Below are positions 41,590 through 49,046 of a stretch of DNA of 64,000 bases, one piece after another (position 1 is the first letter of the stretch; every line of letters starts with the position of its first letter). Location of the stretch: assembly GCA_903851445.1 (NCBI GenBank), contig CAINOH010000009.1, positions 87,908-151,907 on the forward strand, given 5' to 3'. Below the pieces are notes generated by a model. That model searched no databases, was not told where the DNA came from, and saw only the letters and a program-made list of their open reading frames with translations. Source of the DNA: an uncultured Microcaldota archaeon. Its GTDB lineage: Archaea > Micrarchaeota > Micrarchaeia > Norongarragalinales > CAINOH01. Position numbers and translations under genes: made by a program.

Positions 41590-41787
41590 ATGGATATAGG
41601 CCTGGATGAGTTCCTTGAACTTGCGGATGCGAACCGCCGCGGCCAAAAGGCCCGCGTAGGAGAACTGCCGCTCGGGCAGGTCTATGCGATGCACGCGCAC
41701 TGCACCTCGTCGCTGAAGTTCTCGGTTGTTGCAGGCGAGGCCATTGTCGCAATCGACGGCCTTGCAGCGGCATTAAAATCATATTAG
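41590..41787 (+). CDS. Small protein, unknown
   Basis: A 65-residue protein from ATG 41590, with GGTGAT five bases upstream; GTG 41581 is an alternative start. It opens with a helix (MDIGLDEFLELADANRRG), then beta-like strands (GQVYAMHAHC, SLKFSVVAGEAIVAIDG). Not recognised. It starts about 20 bp after the AAA+ gene and is likely co-transcribed. Confidence 0.5.
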   Translation: MDIGLDEFLELADANRRGQKARVGELPLGQVYAMHAHCTSSLKFSVVAGEAIVAIDGLAAALKSY

Positions 41788-41836
41788 AAAAAAACAAAAA
41801 TCGCCTTGGCAACTTGTTTCCTGGCAGGGAAACTTG

Positions 41837-41929
41837 ATGCAGACAAACAAGGCAAAAAAAGCACAGCCGCCGAACACCAGGGGTTTGCTGGCAGGCAACA
41901 CCGCGTTTGGCAATAGGGGGGTCAATTGA
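41837..41929 (+). CDS. Possible 30-residue peptide upstream of histone
   Basis: A frame from ATG 41837 to TGA 41929, with GGCAGGGA about 7 bp upstream. The peptide is basic and Asn/Gly-rich (MQTNKAKKAQPPNTRG...GNRGVN), which might be a nucleic-acid-binding or leader peptide. Its stop is 1 bp before the histone ATG, so translational coupling is possible. It is short, and no homolog is known to me. Confidence 0.35.
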   Translation: MQTNKAKKAQPPNTRGLLAGNTAFGNRGVN

Positions 41930-41930
41930 A

Positions 41931-42149
41931 ATGATAAGAGGTTCCTTTTCGCTGTTCGACATGGACAGCATAATCCGCAAGTCCGGCGCGGAGCGGGTCG
42001 GCGAGGACGCGAGCATCAAGCTCTCCGAAAAGCTGGAGGATACCGGAAAGGACATACTCCTCCGCGCGAAGCAGCTTTCCTACCACGCTGGCCGCAAGAG
42101 CATCACGCGCGAGGACATAATGCTTGCGGCGATGCATGTGCGCTCGTAA
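41931..42149 (+). CDS. Archaeal histone (second copy)
   Basis: A 72-residue histone from ATG 41931 with GGGGGG upstream. FSLFDMDSIIRKSGAERVGEDA forms the first helix, ILLRAKQLSYHAGRKS the second helix and loop, and ITREDIMLAAMHVRS the third. Relative to the histone at 10807 it has an N-terminal extension (MIRGSFS) and a divergent helix 2, so the two may form heterodimers. It lies in an operon-like run from the AAA+ ATPase to ribK. Confidence 0.93.
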   Translation: MIRGSFSLFDMDSIIRKSGAERVGEDASIKLSEKLEDTGKDILLRAKQLSYHAGRKSITREDIMLAAMHVRS

Positions 42150-42159
42150 GGTGATTTTG

Positions 42160-42219
42160 ATGGAGAAAAACAAGCAGAAGAAAGCCAGGAACAGTTGGAC
42201 CTTCGACTGGCTTGAATAG
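42160..42219 (+). CDS. Possible 19-residue peptide after histone
   Basis: ATG 42160 to TAG 42219, with AAGGTGAT 2-9 bp upstream overlapping the histone stop. It encodes a basic then aromatic/acidic peptide (MEKNKQKKARNSWTFDWLE). The good ribosome-binding site argues for translation. Size limits confidence. Confidence 0.35.
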   Translation: MEKNKQKKARNSWTFDWLE

Positions 42220-42242
42220 GCATTTCGCACAGTGCTCCTTGT

Positions 42243-42518
42243 ATGTCCCGCCTTTCGCAGAAAAGCTTCCAGAAGGTTGCCGAGCAGGTGCTTGGGATAC
42301 TCTACGAACGCTATCCAACCCCGCTTTCAACCAATGCCATTTCAAAAGAGCTTGGCCGCGACAACGAGTTCACGGGAAAAATAATGGGTTTTCTCCACGA
42401 AAAAAGGTTCGTCGCCCTGTGCAGGGTGTCAAAATCAGGCAGGCAGTTCTCAACCCGCAAGTGCTGGCGGCTCTCGACGGAGACGCATATGAAGTACTCG
42501 CACATGTCAACGCGGTGA
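42243..42518 (+). CDS. Winged-helix domain protein
   Basis: A 91-residue protein from ATG 42243. KVAEQVLGILYERYPTPLST and NAISKELGRDNEFTGKIMGFLHEKRFV form a helix-turn-helix with recognition helix, followed by a basic wing (SKSGRQFSTRKCW). It probably binds DNA. It ends 11 bp before ribK, itself a wHTH fusion, so it may be a regulator of the flavin gene (inference). Confidence 0.68.
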   Translation: MSRLSQKSFQKVAEQVLGILYERYPTPLSTNAISKELGRDNEFTGKIMGFLHEKRFVALCRVSKSGRQFSTRKCWRLSTETHMKYSHMSTR

Positions 42519-42529
42519 CTTTTGTTCTT

Positions 42530-43210
42530 ATGAAAAAGTGCAAGCTTGATTTGCTGATTCTCCTTGCCAGGAAAGGCGCGCTATCCGAGAGCATTCTCGT
42601 TTCAACTAGTGCGCTTTCAGCGGAATTTGGTGGCAGCAAGGACGGCATAAGCCAGCAGACGGTCTCGCGCTGGCTTTTGGAACTTGAGGACTCTGACCTC
42701 ATTGGAAGGAACGGGAAACGCGTGCGCATCGAAAGCAGCGGCAGGCAGAAAATCGAGGAAATCGCGCTTGTTGCAAAGGAATCGCTTGCAGGAAAAACCG
42801 CGAAACCAGCTGAATGCTGCGACATAAAAGGAAAAGTCGCCTCTGGTTTTTGCGAGGGAAAATACTATGTCGCCCTTCCGGAATACAAGAAACAGCTTGC
42901 CTCCAAGCTTGGCTTTTCGCCCTTTGCCGGAACGCTCAACATCCGGCTTTCAAGATCATCGGACGTTGAGCGCGTCCGAAAGCTCAAAGCCTCTGGTGGC
43001 ATAGAAACTGACGAGTTTGTGCGCGACGGCCGCTCCTTCGGACGCTCGAAATGCTTCCCCGTTCTGATTGCTGGAAAAATCAGGGGCGCACTCATCTTCC
43101 CTTCCCGCTCGCACTATGGTGATGAGGTTGTTGAAGTCATTGCGCCGGTTTGCCTGCGCGAGAAATTGAAGCTCAAGGATGGGAAGGAAGTTTCAATCCG
43201 CGTTCTTTAG
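42530..43210 (+). CDS. ribK: CTP-dependent riboflavin kinase with N-terminal HTH (RibK)
   Basis: A 226-residue protein from ATG 42530. A winged helix (about 1-85) precedes the archaeal RibK beta-barrel. Diagnostic parts are GKVASGFCEGKYYVALPEY, LGFSPFAGTLNIRL (nucleotide and flavin contacts) and the C-terminal EVIAPVCLREKLKLKDGKEV. It converts riboflavin to FMN using CTP. HTH fusion is common in this family and suggests autoregulation. Its 3' end overlaps the convergent DHH gene by 18 bp. The FAD-forming partner may be the RibL-like enzyme at 56308. Confidence 0.92.
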   Translation: MKKCKLDLLILLARKGALSESILVSTSALSAEFGGSKDGISQQTVSRWLLELEDSDLIGRNGKRVRIESSGRQKIEEIALVAKESLAGKTAKPAECCDIKGKVASGFCEGKYYVALPEYKKQLASKLGFSPFAGTLNIRLSRSSDVERVRKLKASGGIETDEFVRDGRSFGRSKCFPVLIAGKIRGALIFPSRSHYGDEVVEVIAPVCLREKLKLKDGKEVSIRVL

Positions 43211-44686
43211 CTGGCATTCTATTATTTCCTTTGCCTTGAGCAAGAAGCGCTTGGCGTTCTCTCCAGACTCGTCTGCAAATAATGTCGCACCAGCTGCGAC
43301 GTTGTGCCCGCCGCCAACCCCGATTCCTTCCGTTGCCTTTCGCAGCATCACATTCAAGTCCAGGCCCTTTGCAACAAGCGCGTCTGTCCCGCGCGTGCTG
43401 ATCTTGACGTTGCCGTTCGGGTCAAGCGAGAAGCCTATGATGGGCTTGCTCGGGTCAACGACCCCGCTTGTGAGGAACGAACCGCACACGATTCCGACTA
43501 CCGAGTCCTCTACCTGGCCACGGCCGTCTAGGAAATAGAACGCACCAAAGTCGGAGACGTGCTTTCGCGCGTACAACAGCCCGGAGCGTATCTGCGTGCG
43601 GTGAAGCGTTACCAGTGACCGCGCCTGTTCAAGCGCGCCCTTTTCGTGCAGGCACACGCTCATCCCGAGCGTCTCCGCCTTGTGCCGTCCGCAGGCGTTC
43701 AGTACTGTCGAGAACTCGTAAGCGTCGTAGATTTCGATGCTTTTTTCCTCCTTGGGAAAAAGGTAGACGTTTCCCACCATTGCCTTGATTGCGTGGGCTT
43801 TGACCTTGTGCGAATAGGCATAGTTTATCAGCGCGGAAGCCAGCTTTTGCCTCTGCTCGAAACCCAAATCATAATAGTGCAGCCATTTTCTCTTGACCTG
43901 CTCGGTTCCTGTGCCGTCGTGTTCCGTGGTCTGCCAGTCGGTGGTGCCCTTTGTTTCCTCAAACAGCGGGATTCCCAAGTCATTTACAAAGAGCGCGCAC
44001 GCCTTGTCGTTGCCAGAAAGCCCCGGTAGGTACGGCTCGGTGCAGAACGAAATGAAGGAAACGAGTGTCCGCGAGACCCGCCCGAATGCGCGCAGGTCCT
44101 TTTCGACTTTTACATAGCCTGTTGCGACGCCCTCATCTACAACCCGCTGGTTTGTCGGCGAGAGCACGTCCTTGTCCTGCATGTCGCCGACAATTCCCAC
44201 AACCGCAAGCTCGTTGATGAGCCAGTCGTCGAGGTGCGAAAAGCAGAAATACGCCGTTGAGGCTGCGCAAGCTTCTGTTGCGCCGGACAAGCCGAACAGT
44301 TCGCAGTTCGCCTCGGCCAACCCAAGTTTTGCGCGCTCGTCTTTTGGCGTGTCAAGGACGTGGTGGTCGATGATGACGATTTTTTGCGGAGGTATCTTCG
44401 CAAGCAGCCGCTGCGCCTGGCCGGAGCCGAAGTCGACTATGATGACGTCGCGGCCGCTTGCTGCGAGGCGCTCGATTGCATTGTCGTCAAGCTGGCGGAA
44501 GGTGATTTCCTCGCAGGGCTTTTGGAGCAGCCGGAACGCGCGGCACACGATTGCGCTGCTTGACAGGCCGTCCGCATCGTAGTGGTGCGCAACAACCGGA
44601 GAATTCATCGAGAGCGCACGCTCGCCCACTTTCTTGCAGTGGCTGTAGAACTCCTCGCGGTTGCCGCTTGCTTCGACCGTTGCCAT
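43193..44686 (-). CDS. RecJ-like DHH/DHHA1 phosphoesterase (GAN-type)
   Basis: A 497-residue protein. DHH domain motifs are present: VVAHHYDADGLSSSA, VIIVDFGSGQ, IVIIDHHVLD, and VGIVGDMQDKD. DHHA1 ends with GIGVGGGHNVAAGAT. All metal-binding Asp and His residues of the RecJ family are kept. Archaeal relatives degrade single-stranded DNA or RNA and associate with GINS (GAN), supporting replication and repair. The start is ATG 44686. No GINS gene is near. Confidence 0.9.
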   Translation of the reverse strand: MATVEASGNREEFYSHCKKVGERALSMNSPVVAHHYDADGLSSSAIVCRAFRLLQKPCEEITFRQLDDNAIERLAASGRDVIIVDFGSGQAQRLLAKIPPQKIVIIDHHVLDTPKDERAKLGLAEANCELFGLSGATEACAASTAYFCFSHLDDWLINELAVVGIVGDMQDKDVLSPTNQRVVDEGVATGYVKVEKDLRAFGRVSRTLVSFISFCTEPYLPGLSGNDKACALFVNDLGIPLFEETKGTTDWQTTEHDGTGTEQVKRKWLHYYDLGFEQRQKLASALINYAYSHKVKAHAIKAMVGNVYLFPKEEKSIEIYDAYEFSTVLNACGRHKAETLGMSVCLHEKGALEQARSLVTLHRTQIRSGLLYARKHVSDFGAFYFLDGRGQVEDSVVGIVCGSFLTSGVVDPSKPIIGFSLDPNGNVKISTRGTDALVAKGLDLNVMLRKATEGIGVGGGHNVAAGATLFADESGENAKRFLLKAKEIIECQLKNAD

Positions 44687-44797
44687 AAGGTATTGTGTGC
44701 TATAGAAAAGAGAATAAGCTAGTGGTGCGCAGTTGCCGGTGACGAAAAAACAAGGCTAAATAATCTGCAAATCCACATCCTCTTCGGGGAGATTTGC

Positions 44798-45031
44798 ATG
44801 TATTCAAACGAAGTCGAGAACTCAGACCTTCGCAAGGCGCGCGCGAGCATAGCGGAGGAACTTGATGCAGTAAGCTGGTACGAAAAGCGCATCGAATCCG
44901 TGAAGGACGCGAAGCTCAAGAAAATCCTCGCGCACAACCGCGACGAGGAGAAGGAGCACGCCGCGATGCTCATCGAGTGGATGCGAAAGACGGACAAGAA
45001 ACAGGACGAGGCGTTCAAGAAGCATGACTAG
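44798..45031 (+). CDS. Encapsulated-ferritin-like protein (EncFtn family)
   Basis: A 77-residue all-helical protein from ATG 44798 with GGGGAG upstream. Helix 1 (about 8-33) has EELDAVSWYEKRI and helix 2 (about 36-66) has HNRDEEKEHAAMLIEWMRK. Glu21, Glu51 and His54 are spaced 30 and 3 apart, matching Glu32, Glu62 and His65 of the Rhodospirillum EncFtn ferroxidase site (from memory). EncFtn proteins dimerise to form the di-iron site and are cargo of encapsulin shells. No shell gene lies in the window, and the C-terminus (KKHD) shows no obvious targeting peptide. Confidence 0.8.
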   Translation: MYSNEVENSDLRKARASIAEELDAVSWYEKRIESVKDAKLKKILAHNRDEEKEHAAMLIEWMRKTDKKQDEAFKKHD

Positions 45032-45071
45032 GTCGGTTGCCTAGCGCCCTTTTTCTTTTTTTATTGCCCGC

Positions 45072-45857
45072 TCAAATCCGCTTCTTTCCTTCCTTGCGCA
45101 CTGCCTCGGCGAACTTCCTTATCTTGGCGCCTGCCCTGCCGTCCTCGAACACGTTGCCTACCTGTATGCCGTCAGCGCCGCTTGCGATGGCCTGGCCTGC
45201 GGCCTGTGCCGTGCGGATTCCGCCGGCGTAAAAGTAGAAGAGCTCGCGGTTGCACGCTGCAGCCACGCCCTTTATCAGCTCGTACGGCGGGTTCTCGATT
45301 TCCGCGCCGCTGCCCGAATCCGTGATTATGACGTGCGAACCGGAATACTTCGCGGCGAGCGCGCAGGCAGCTGCAAGGTCGGGCCTGTCGCGGGGCACTA
45401 GGTTGGCGTTGCCAATCCAGCCAACGGCGCGGCCCGGCTCGACAATGACATAAGTAGTTGGAATTGCCTCGATCTTCATCTTTTGAACAACTGGCGCCGC
45501 CTGTATGAGCGCAGTTGACATCCAGTAGACGTCGCGCGAGTTGAGCATGTGCATGAAGTACACCGCGTCCGCGTACTGGGTCAGGCCGGATACGTTGCCC
45601 GGGTAGAGGACGATTGGGATGCTGACCTCCTCCTTTATCATCCGAGTTGTCTCGTCAAGCTGCGAACCCTGCGCGCCGATGCTTCCACCAAGCAGGATGA
45701 CGTCCGCGCCGTTCTCGTAGGACTCCTTTGCAAGGGCAACTGCGCGCTCCAGGTAAATCTTGTCCGGGTCGATGAGCGAAAAGAGCATTGCGCCCTGGCA
45801 CTCAATCTTTTCGTGGTAATACTTCTCGGTTTTTCCCAAAGGACGGACGGGCAACAT
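45072..45857 (-). CDS. Geranylgeranylglyceryl phosphate synthase
   Basis: A 261-residue TIM barrel. LFSLIDPDKI near the start, GADVILLGGS, IPIVLYPGNVSGLT, YVIVEPGRAVGWIG, YFYAGGIRTAQAAGQAIASGAD and IQVGN are GGGP synthase signatures. It joins geranylgeranyl diphosphate to sn-glycerol-1-phosphate, the first committed step of archaeal ether lipids. Its presence shows that this cell can begin lipid synthesis, unlike some DPANN. ATG 45857. Confidence 0.95.
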   Translation of the reverse strand: MLPVRPLGKTEKYYHEKIECQGAMLFSLIDPDKIYLERAVALAKESYENGADVILLGGSIGAQGSQLDETTRMIKEEVSIPIVLYPGNVSGLTQYADAVYFMHMLNSRDVYWMSTALIQAAPVVQKMKIEAIPTTYVIVEPGRAVGWIGNANLVPRDRPDLAAACALAAKYSGSHVIITDSGSGAEIENPPYELIKGVAAACNRELFYFYAGGIRTAQAAGQAIASGADGIQVGNVFEDGRAGAKIRKFAEAVRKEGKKRI

Positions 45858-45972
45858 AACTCTGACCTACCTCTTGAAACTGGATAAGGAGTTTTAGGCG
45901 CAAGGGCTTAATAGTTGTTGTCCATTTAGTTTAACGGCCTTGAAGGAACCTTGCCCCGATACCGTGTTGCAT

Positions 45973-47292
45973 ATGACAAACCCCGGCCTTGACGAACTCA
46001 TAAACGCAATAGCCAAGGCCAAGAACACCGACGCGGATTCCATCCGCAAGCTGGTCAAGGAAAAACAGGCGGAATTTTCCGGTTTGCTTACTGAGAAAGG
46101 CGCTGCCCAGCTTCTAGCCCAGGAAGCCGGGGTTGAAGCTGCAAGCGACTCCAACGACGAGGACGCCTCTGCTGTGATTCCGCTTGCCGACGCTTTGGAC
46201 CAGGCAGACGTGTTCGTGCGGGTAGTGTCCGTGTTCGCGCCGAAAGGCTTTGAGCGCAACGGAAGGAAGGGCCGCGTGTGCAACGTGCAAATCACCGACG
46301 GCAAGACCAAGGCTTCGCTCGTCCTTTGGAACCGCGACGTTGACCTTGTCGAGTACGGCAAAATCGAGCGCAACGACTTCCTCCTGATACGCAACGCGCA
46401 GGTAAAGTCAACCGAGCCGCTTGAACTGCAGTCATCAATGCTTACGAAAGTCATTGTAAAGAAGCCTGACGAAATCACGACTGAGCTTTCGCCGCTTGCT
46501 GCTGGAATCCTGCCAAACACCGCTGTTCCCGTCCGGAAAATCTCCGAGCTTATCGACACCGAGCCCGAGTTCGACATTTACGGCCGGGTTCTTCGCGTTG
46601 ACGAGGAGAAGGAGTTCGTCTACAAGGACGGCCGCAAGGGCAGGGTAGCAAAGCTTCTCATCGCCGACGGCACCGGCACTTGCCGAGTCATATTGTGGGA
46701 CAAGAACGCTGACCTTGCACAGCGCGCCAAGGTCGGCGACGCCTTGAAAATCGAGGCAGGTTACGCCAAGAAGGCCCTGAACTCCGACGCTTTTGAAATC
46801 AACGTCGGCTGGAAAGGCCACGTTTTCCTGCACCCGAAAAAGCACCCGCTTGGCGAGAAGGAGGACGTGCTTTCGGCGATGTACAAGGAAAAGCCCCTTT
46901 CCTCAGCAGCCGAGGGTGACGAGTTCATCTCCTGGGGAACAATCACCGGCATCGACAGCGCCGCTGTTGTGAAGAAGTGCCGCGCTTGCAACACAACTAT
47001 CAAGGCTGGTGCGAAAGCGTGCGAAAAGTGCGGGGGCACTAACGCACGCGACCTTCTTGTTGTCTCGGTCGTGCTCAACGACGGCACCAAGGACGTGCGC
47101 GCGGCGTTCTTTGACAGCCAGGCAAAGGAACTGCTTGACGTCCACGAGATTACAGTTGACATGGACACCGTTGTCCGGCTCAAGCGCGAGTACCTGATTG
47201 GAAAGAAGGTGCGCGGAGTCTTCGCGGCGCGCACGAACGCGTTCTCCGGGAACCTGGAAGTAACCGCAAGGCACGTGATTTCGGTAAAGTAG
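45973..47292 (+). CDS. rpa: Replication protein A (ssDNA-binding, multi-OB)
   Basis: A 439-residue protein from ATG 45973. An N-terminal helical region (about 1-60) is followed by OB folds at about 70-150 (VFVRVVSVFAPKGFERNGRKG...VCNVQITDG), 190-280 (DIYGRVLRVDEEKEF...LLIADGTGTCRVILWD) and a C-terminal OB (about 315-435). A zinc finger lies in the last (CRAC...CEKC). It coats single-stranded DNA in replication and repair. Immediately downstream is a convergent SWIB-like small gene. Confidence 0.9.
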   Translation: MTNPGLDELINAIAKAKNTDADSIRKLVKEKQAEFSGLLTEKGAAQLLAQEAGVEAASDSNDEDASAVIPLADALDQADVFVRVVSVFAPKGFERNGRKGRVCNVQITDGKTKASLVLWNRDVDLVEYGKIERNDFLLIRNAQVKSTEPLELQSSMLTKVIVKKPDEITTELSPLAAGILPNTAVPVRKISELIDTEPEFDIYGRVLRVDEEKEFVYKDGRKGRVAKLLIADGTGTCRVILWDKNADLAQRAKVGDALKIEAGYAKKALNSDAFEINVGWKGHVFLHPKKHPLGEKEDVLSAMYKEKPLSSAAEGDEFISWGTITGIDSAAVVKKCRACNTTIKAGAKACEKCGGTNARDLLVVSVVLNDGTKDVRAAFFDSQAKELLDVHEITVDMDTVVRLKREYLIGKKVRGVFAARTNAFSGNLEVTARHVISVK

Positions 47293-47385
47293 AAGCTAGA
47301 TGAATAATTCAACGAAAAATTCAGAAAGCCGGAATAAAATCAGGAATTAAAAAAAGAAAAAAAAGAAAAAAGAAAATCTTTCAAC

Positions 47386-47544
47386 TTATTTCTTTGAAAG
47401 TCCCTTCTTCTTGACGAATACCCAGAGCTTCTTTGTCATTTCTGACGGAGTGATTGCTCCAGTTCCGAAGACTTCCCCAACAGTTGCGTCCTTTACGCTT
47501 CCGAAGGAGATGGTGTAGCCACCGAACGGCTTCTTTGCTGCCAT
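47386..47544 (-). CDS. Small SWIB-like protein (52 aa)
   Basis: A 52-residue protein from ATG 47544 to TAA 47386, preceded by a run of G residues acting as ribosome-binding site. Residues about 23-50 (GEVFGTGAITPSEMTKKLWVFVKKKGL) resemble the first half of the SWIB/MDM2 fold, whose hallmark is TKKLWEYIKK. The start (MAAKKPFGGYTISFG) is unlike it. The protein is basic and probably chromatin- or RNA-associated (inference). A TATA-like TTTTAAAC lies about 38 bp upstream. Confidence 0.6.
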   Translation of the reverse strand: MAAKKPFGGYTISFGSVKDATVGEVFGTGAITPSEMTKKLWVFVKKKGLSKK

Positions 47545-47720
47545 AGGTTTGAACCCCCCCCCAAATTTTGTTATTGTTTAAAAGAAGGAAAATTTCTCGC
47601 ACGTTTTCAGACGCGTTTTGTTCTCTTCCCCCTTTCTCACCAATTAAACTAACTCCGTTTATAAGCGTTTTTACGAGGGAGCGAGGGAAAACCGGCAAAC
47701 GGAGGGTTATTTAAGAGGGA

Positions 47721-47758
47721 AAACGCAGGTAGCCGGCCGATAAATCGTGGCTGCGTTT
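47721..47758 (+). other. Hairpin in the intergenic region before radA
   Basis: AAACGCAG (47721-47728) pairs perfectly with CTGCGTTT (47751-47758) around a 22-nt loop containing GCCGGCCG. It lies just after a TATA-like TTATTTAAG (47707-47715). The surrounding 346 bp (47545-47890) contain no gene that I can support, apart from promoter-like A+T tracts (TTTATAAGG near 47806). A regulatory RNA or protein-binding hairpin is possible. Confidence 0.35.
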
Positions 47759-47890
47759 GCGGTCCTAAAAACAGGCAATTCACCGGAAATGCGGCCTGCT
47801 TTTAATTTATAAGGTGCCTAGAGATGTTTATCCATTCAGGAATTGCGAAAATGCCCGCATCATGCGGTGCTCTTGCGGAGTTGGTTAAGA

Positions 47891-48919
47891 ATGGCAAAAG
47901 ACAAGTCTCCGGTTATGGAGATAGAAGCGGAAGAAGAGGTTCAGCAGCAGGCTGTTTCTAAGGACACCGGACCCAGGCGGATAACGAGCATCTACGAGTT
48001 GCCCGGGGTCGGCGAGTCAACTGCCAAGAAACTGGCCGAAGCGGGCTACGAGAACCTTGACCAGGTGGCCAAGGCCCGCAGGATGGAACTGCAGGAAATC
48101 GGCGGCATCGGCGAGATGACCGCTGAGAAGATTATCGAGGCCGCAAAGGAAGCGATGGGAATGGGCTTCGAGCGGGCGGACATTGTTATGATTAGGCGGC
48201 TTGCAATCGAGCGCATCTCAACAGGCTCGGTTGAGCTTGACAACCTGCTTGGTGGCGGGGTCGAGACGCAGGCGCTCACCGAGGCTTTCGGAAAGTTCAG
48301 CTCCGGAAAAAGCCAGCTCGCGTTCCAGCTGTGCGTCAACTGCCAGCTTCCAAAGGAGCAGGGCGGGCTGGGCGGCGCAGTCATGTTCGTGGATACCGAA
48401 AATACATTTAGACCCGAGCGCATCAAGCAGATGGCCGAGGCGAAGGGGCTGGACGTGGACAAGCTGCTCAAGAACATCTTTGTCGCGCGTGCGTTCAATT
48501 CCGACCACCAGTCTCTCTTGATTGAGAAGGCGGATAAGCTCGTTCGCGAGAACAATATCCGGCTCATCATCATCGACTCTTTGATGTCCGAGTTCCGCTC
48601 GGATTACCTTGGGATGGAGATGCTTGCGCGACGCCAGCAGAGCCTGAACAAGCATTTGCACCAGCTGCAGAAGCTTGCTGACACGCACAACCTAGCTGTG
48701 TACGTGACCAACCAGGTCATGGAAAAGCCGGGAATGCTCTTCGGCGACCCCACAGTACCAATTGGAGGGAACATTGTTGCCCACCAGGCAACCTATCGGC
48801 TATACTTGCGCAGGAGCAAGGAGGACCGCAGGATTGCAAAGCTGGTTGACTCGCCCAACCTGCCTGACGGCGAGTGCGTGTTCCGCGTGACTGAAGCGGG
48901 AATAAGCGACGTAAAATAA
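47891..48919 (+). CDS. radA: DNA repair and recombination protein RadA
   Basis: A 342-residue RecA/Rad51-family recombinase. An acidic N-terminus is followed by an HhH domain (ELPGVGESTAKKLAEAGYENLDQVAKA) and the ATPase core with STGSVELDNLLGGGVETQALTEAFG. Walker A is GKFSSGKSQ (commonly GEFGSGKTQ in RadA), Walker B is LIIIDSLMSEFRSDY, and L2 has VTNQVM...GGNIVAHQATYRLYLRR. It forms filaments on ssDNA and exchanges strands. ATG 47891 is chosen because the MAKDKS start fits the acidic tail. It lies 127 bp before herA. Confidence 0.95.
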   Translation: MAKDKSPVMEIEAEEEVQQQAVSKDTGPRRITSIYELPGVGESTAKKLAEAGYENLDQVAKARRMELQEIGGIGEMTAEKIIEAAKEAMGMGFERADIVMIRRLAIERISTGSVELDNLLGGGVETQALTEAFGKFSSGKSQLAFQLCVNCQLPKEQGGLGGAVMFVDTENTFRPERIKQMAEAKGLDVDKLLKNIFVARAFNSDHQSLLIEKADKLVRENNIRLIIIDSLMSEFRSDYLGMEMLARRQQSLNKHLHQLQKLADTHNLAVYVTNQVMEKPGMLFGDPTVPIGGNIVAHQATYRLYLRRSKEDRRIAKLVDSPNLPDGECVFRVTEAGISDVK

Positions 48920-49046
48920 TCAGAAGTGGAAACGGCAAATAAAATCCCCTTCCATTCCTCTTTTCTTTTTATTTTTTTCAAACCAACCCCACCCGGCCTT
49001 TTCTTAATTGTTGGCCTGCCCTATTGTGATAGAGTGAACAGCTGCG

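Noticed and set aside
47381-47698. A 105-codon minus-strand frame overlapping the SWIB-like gene
   Set aside because: The shorter frame at 47386-47544 has a good ribosome-binding site and family resemblance; the longer one is its out-of-frame shadow.
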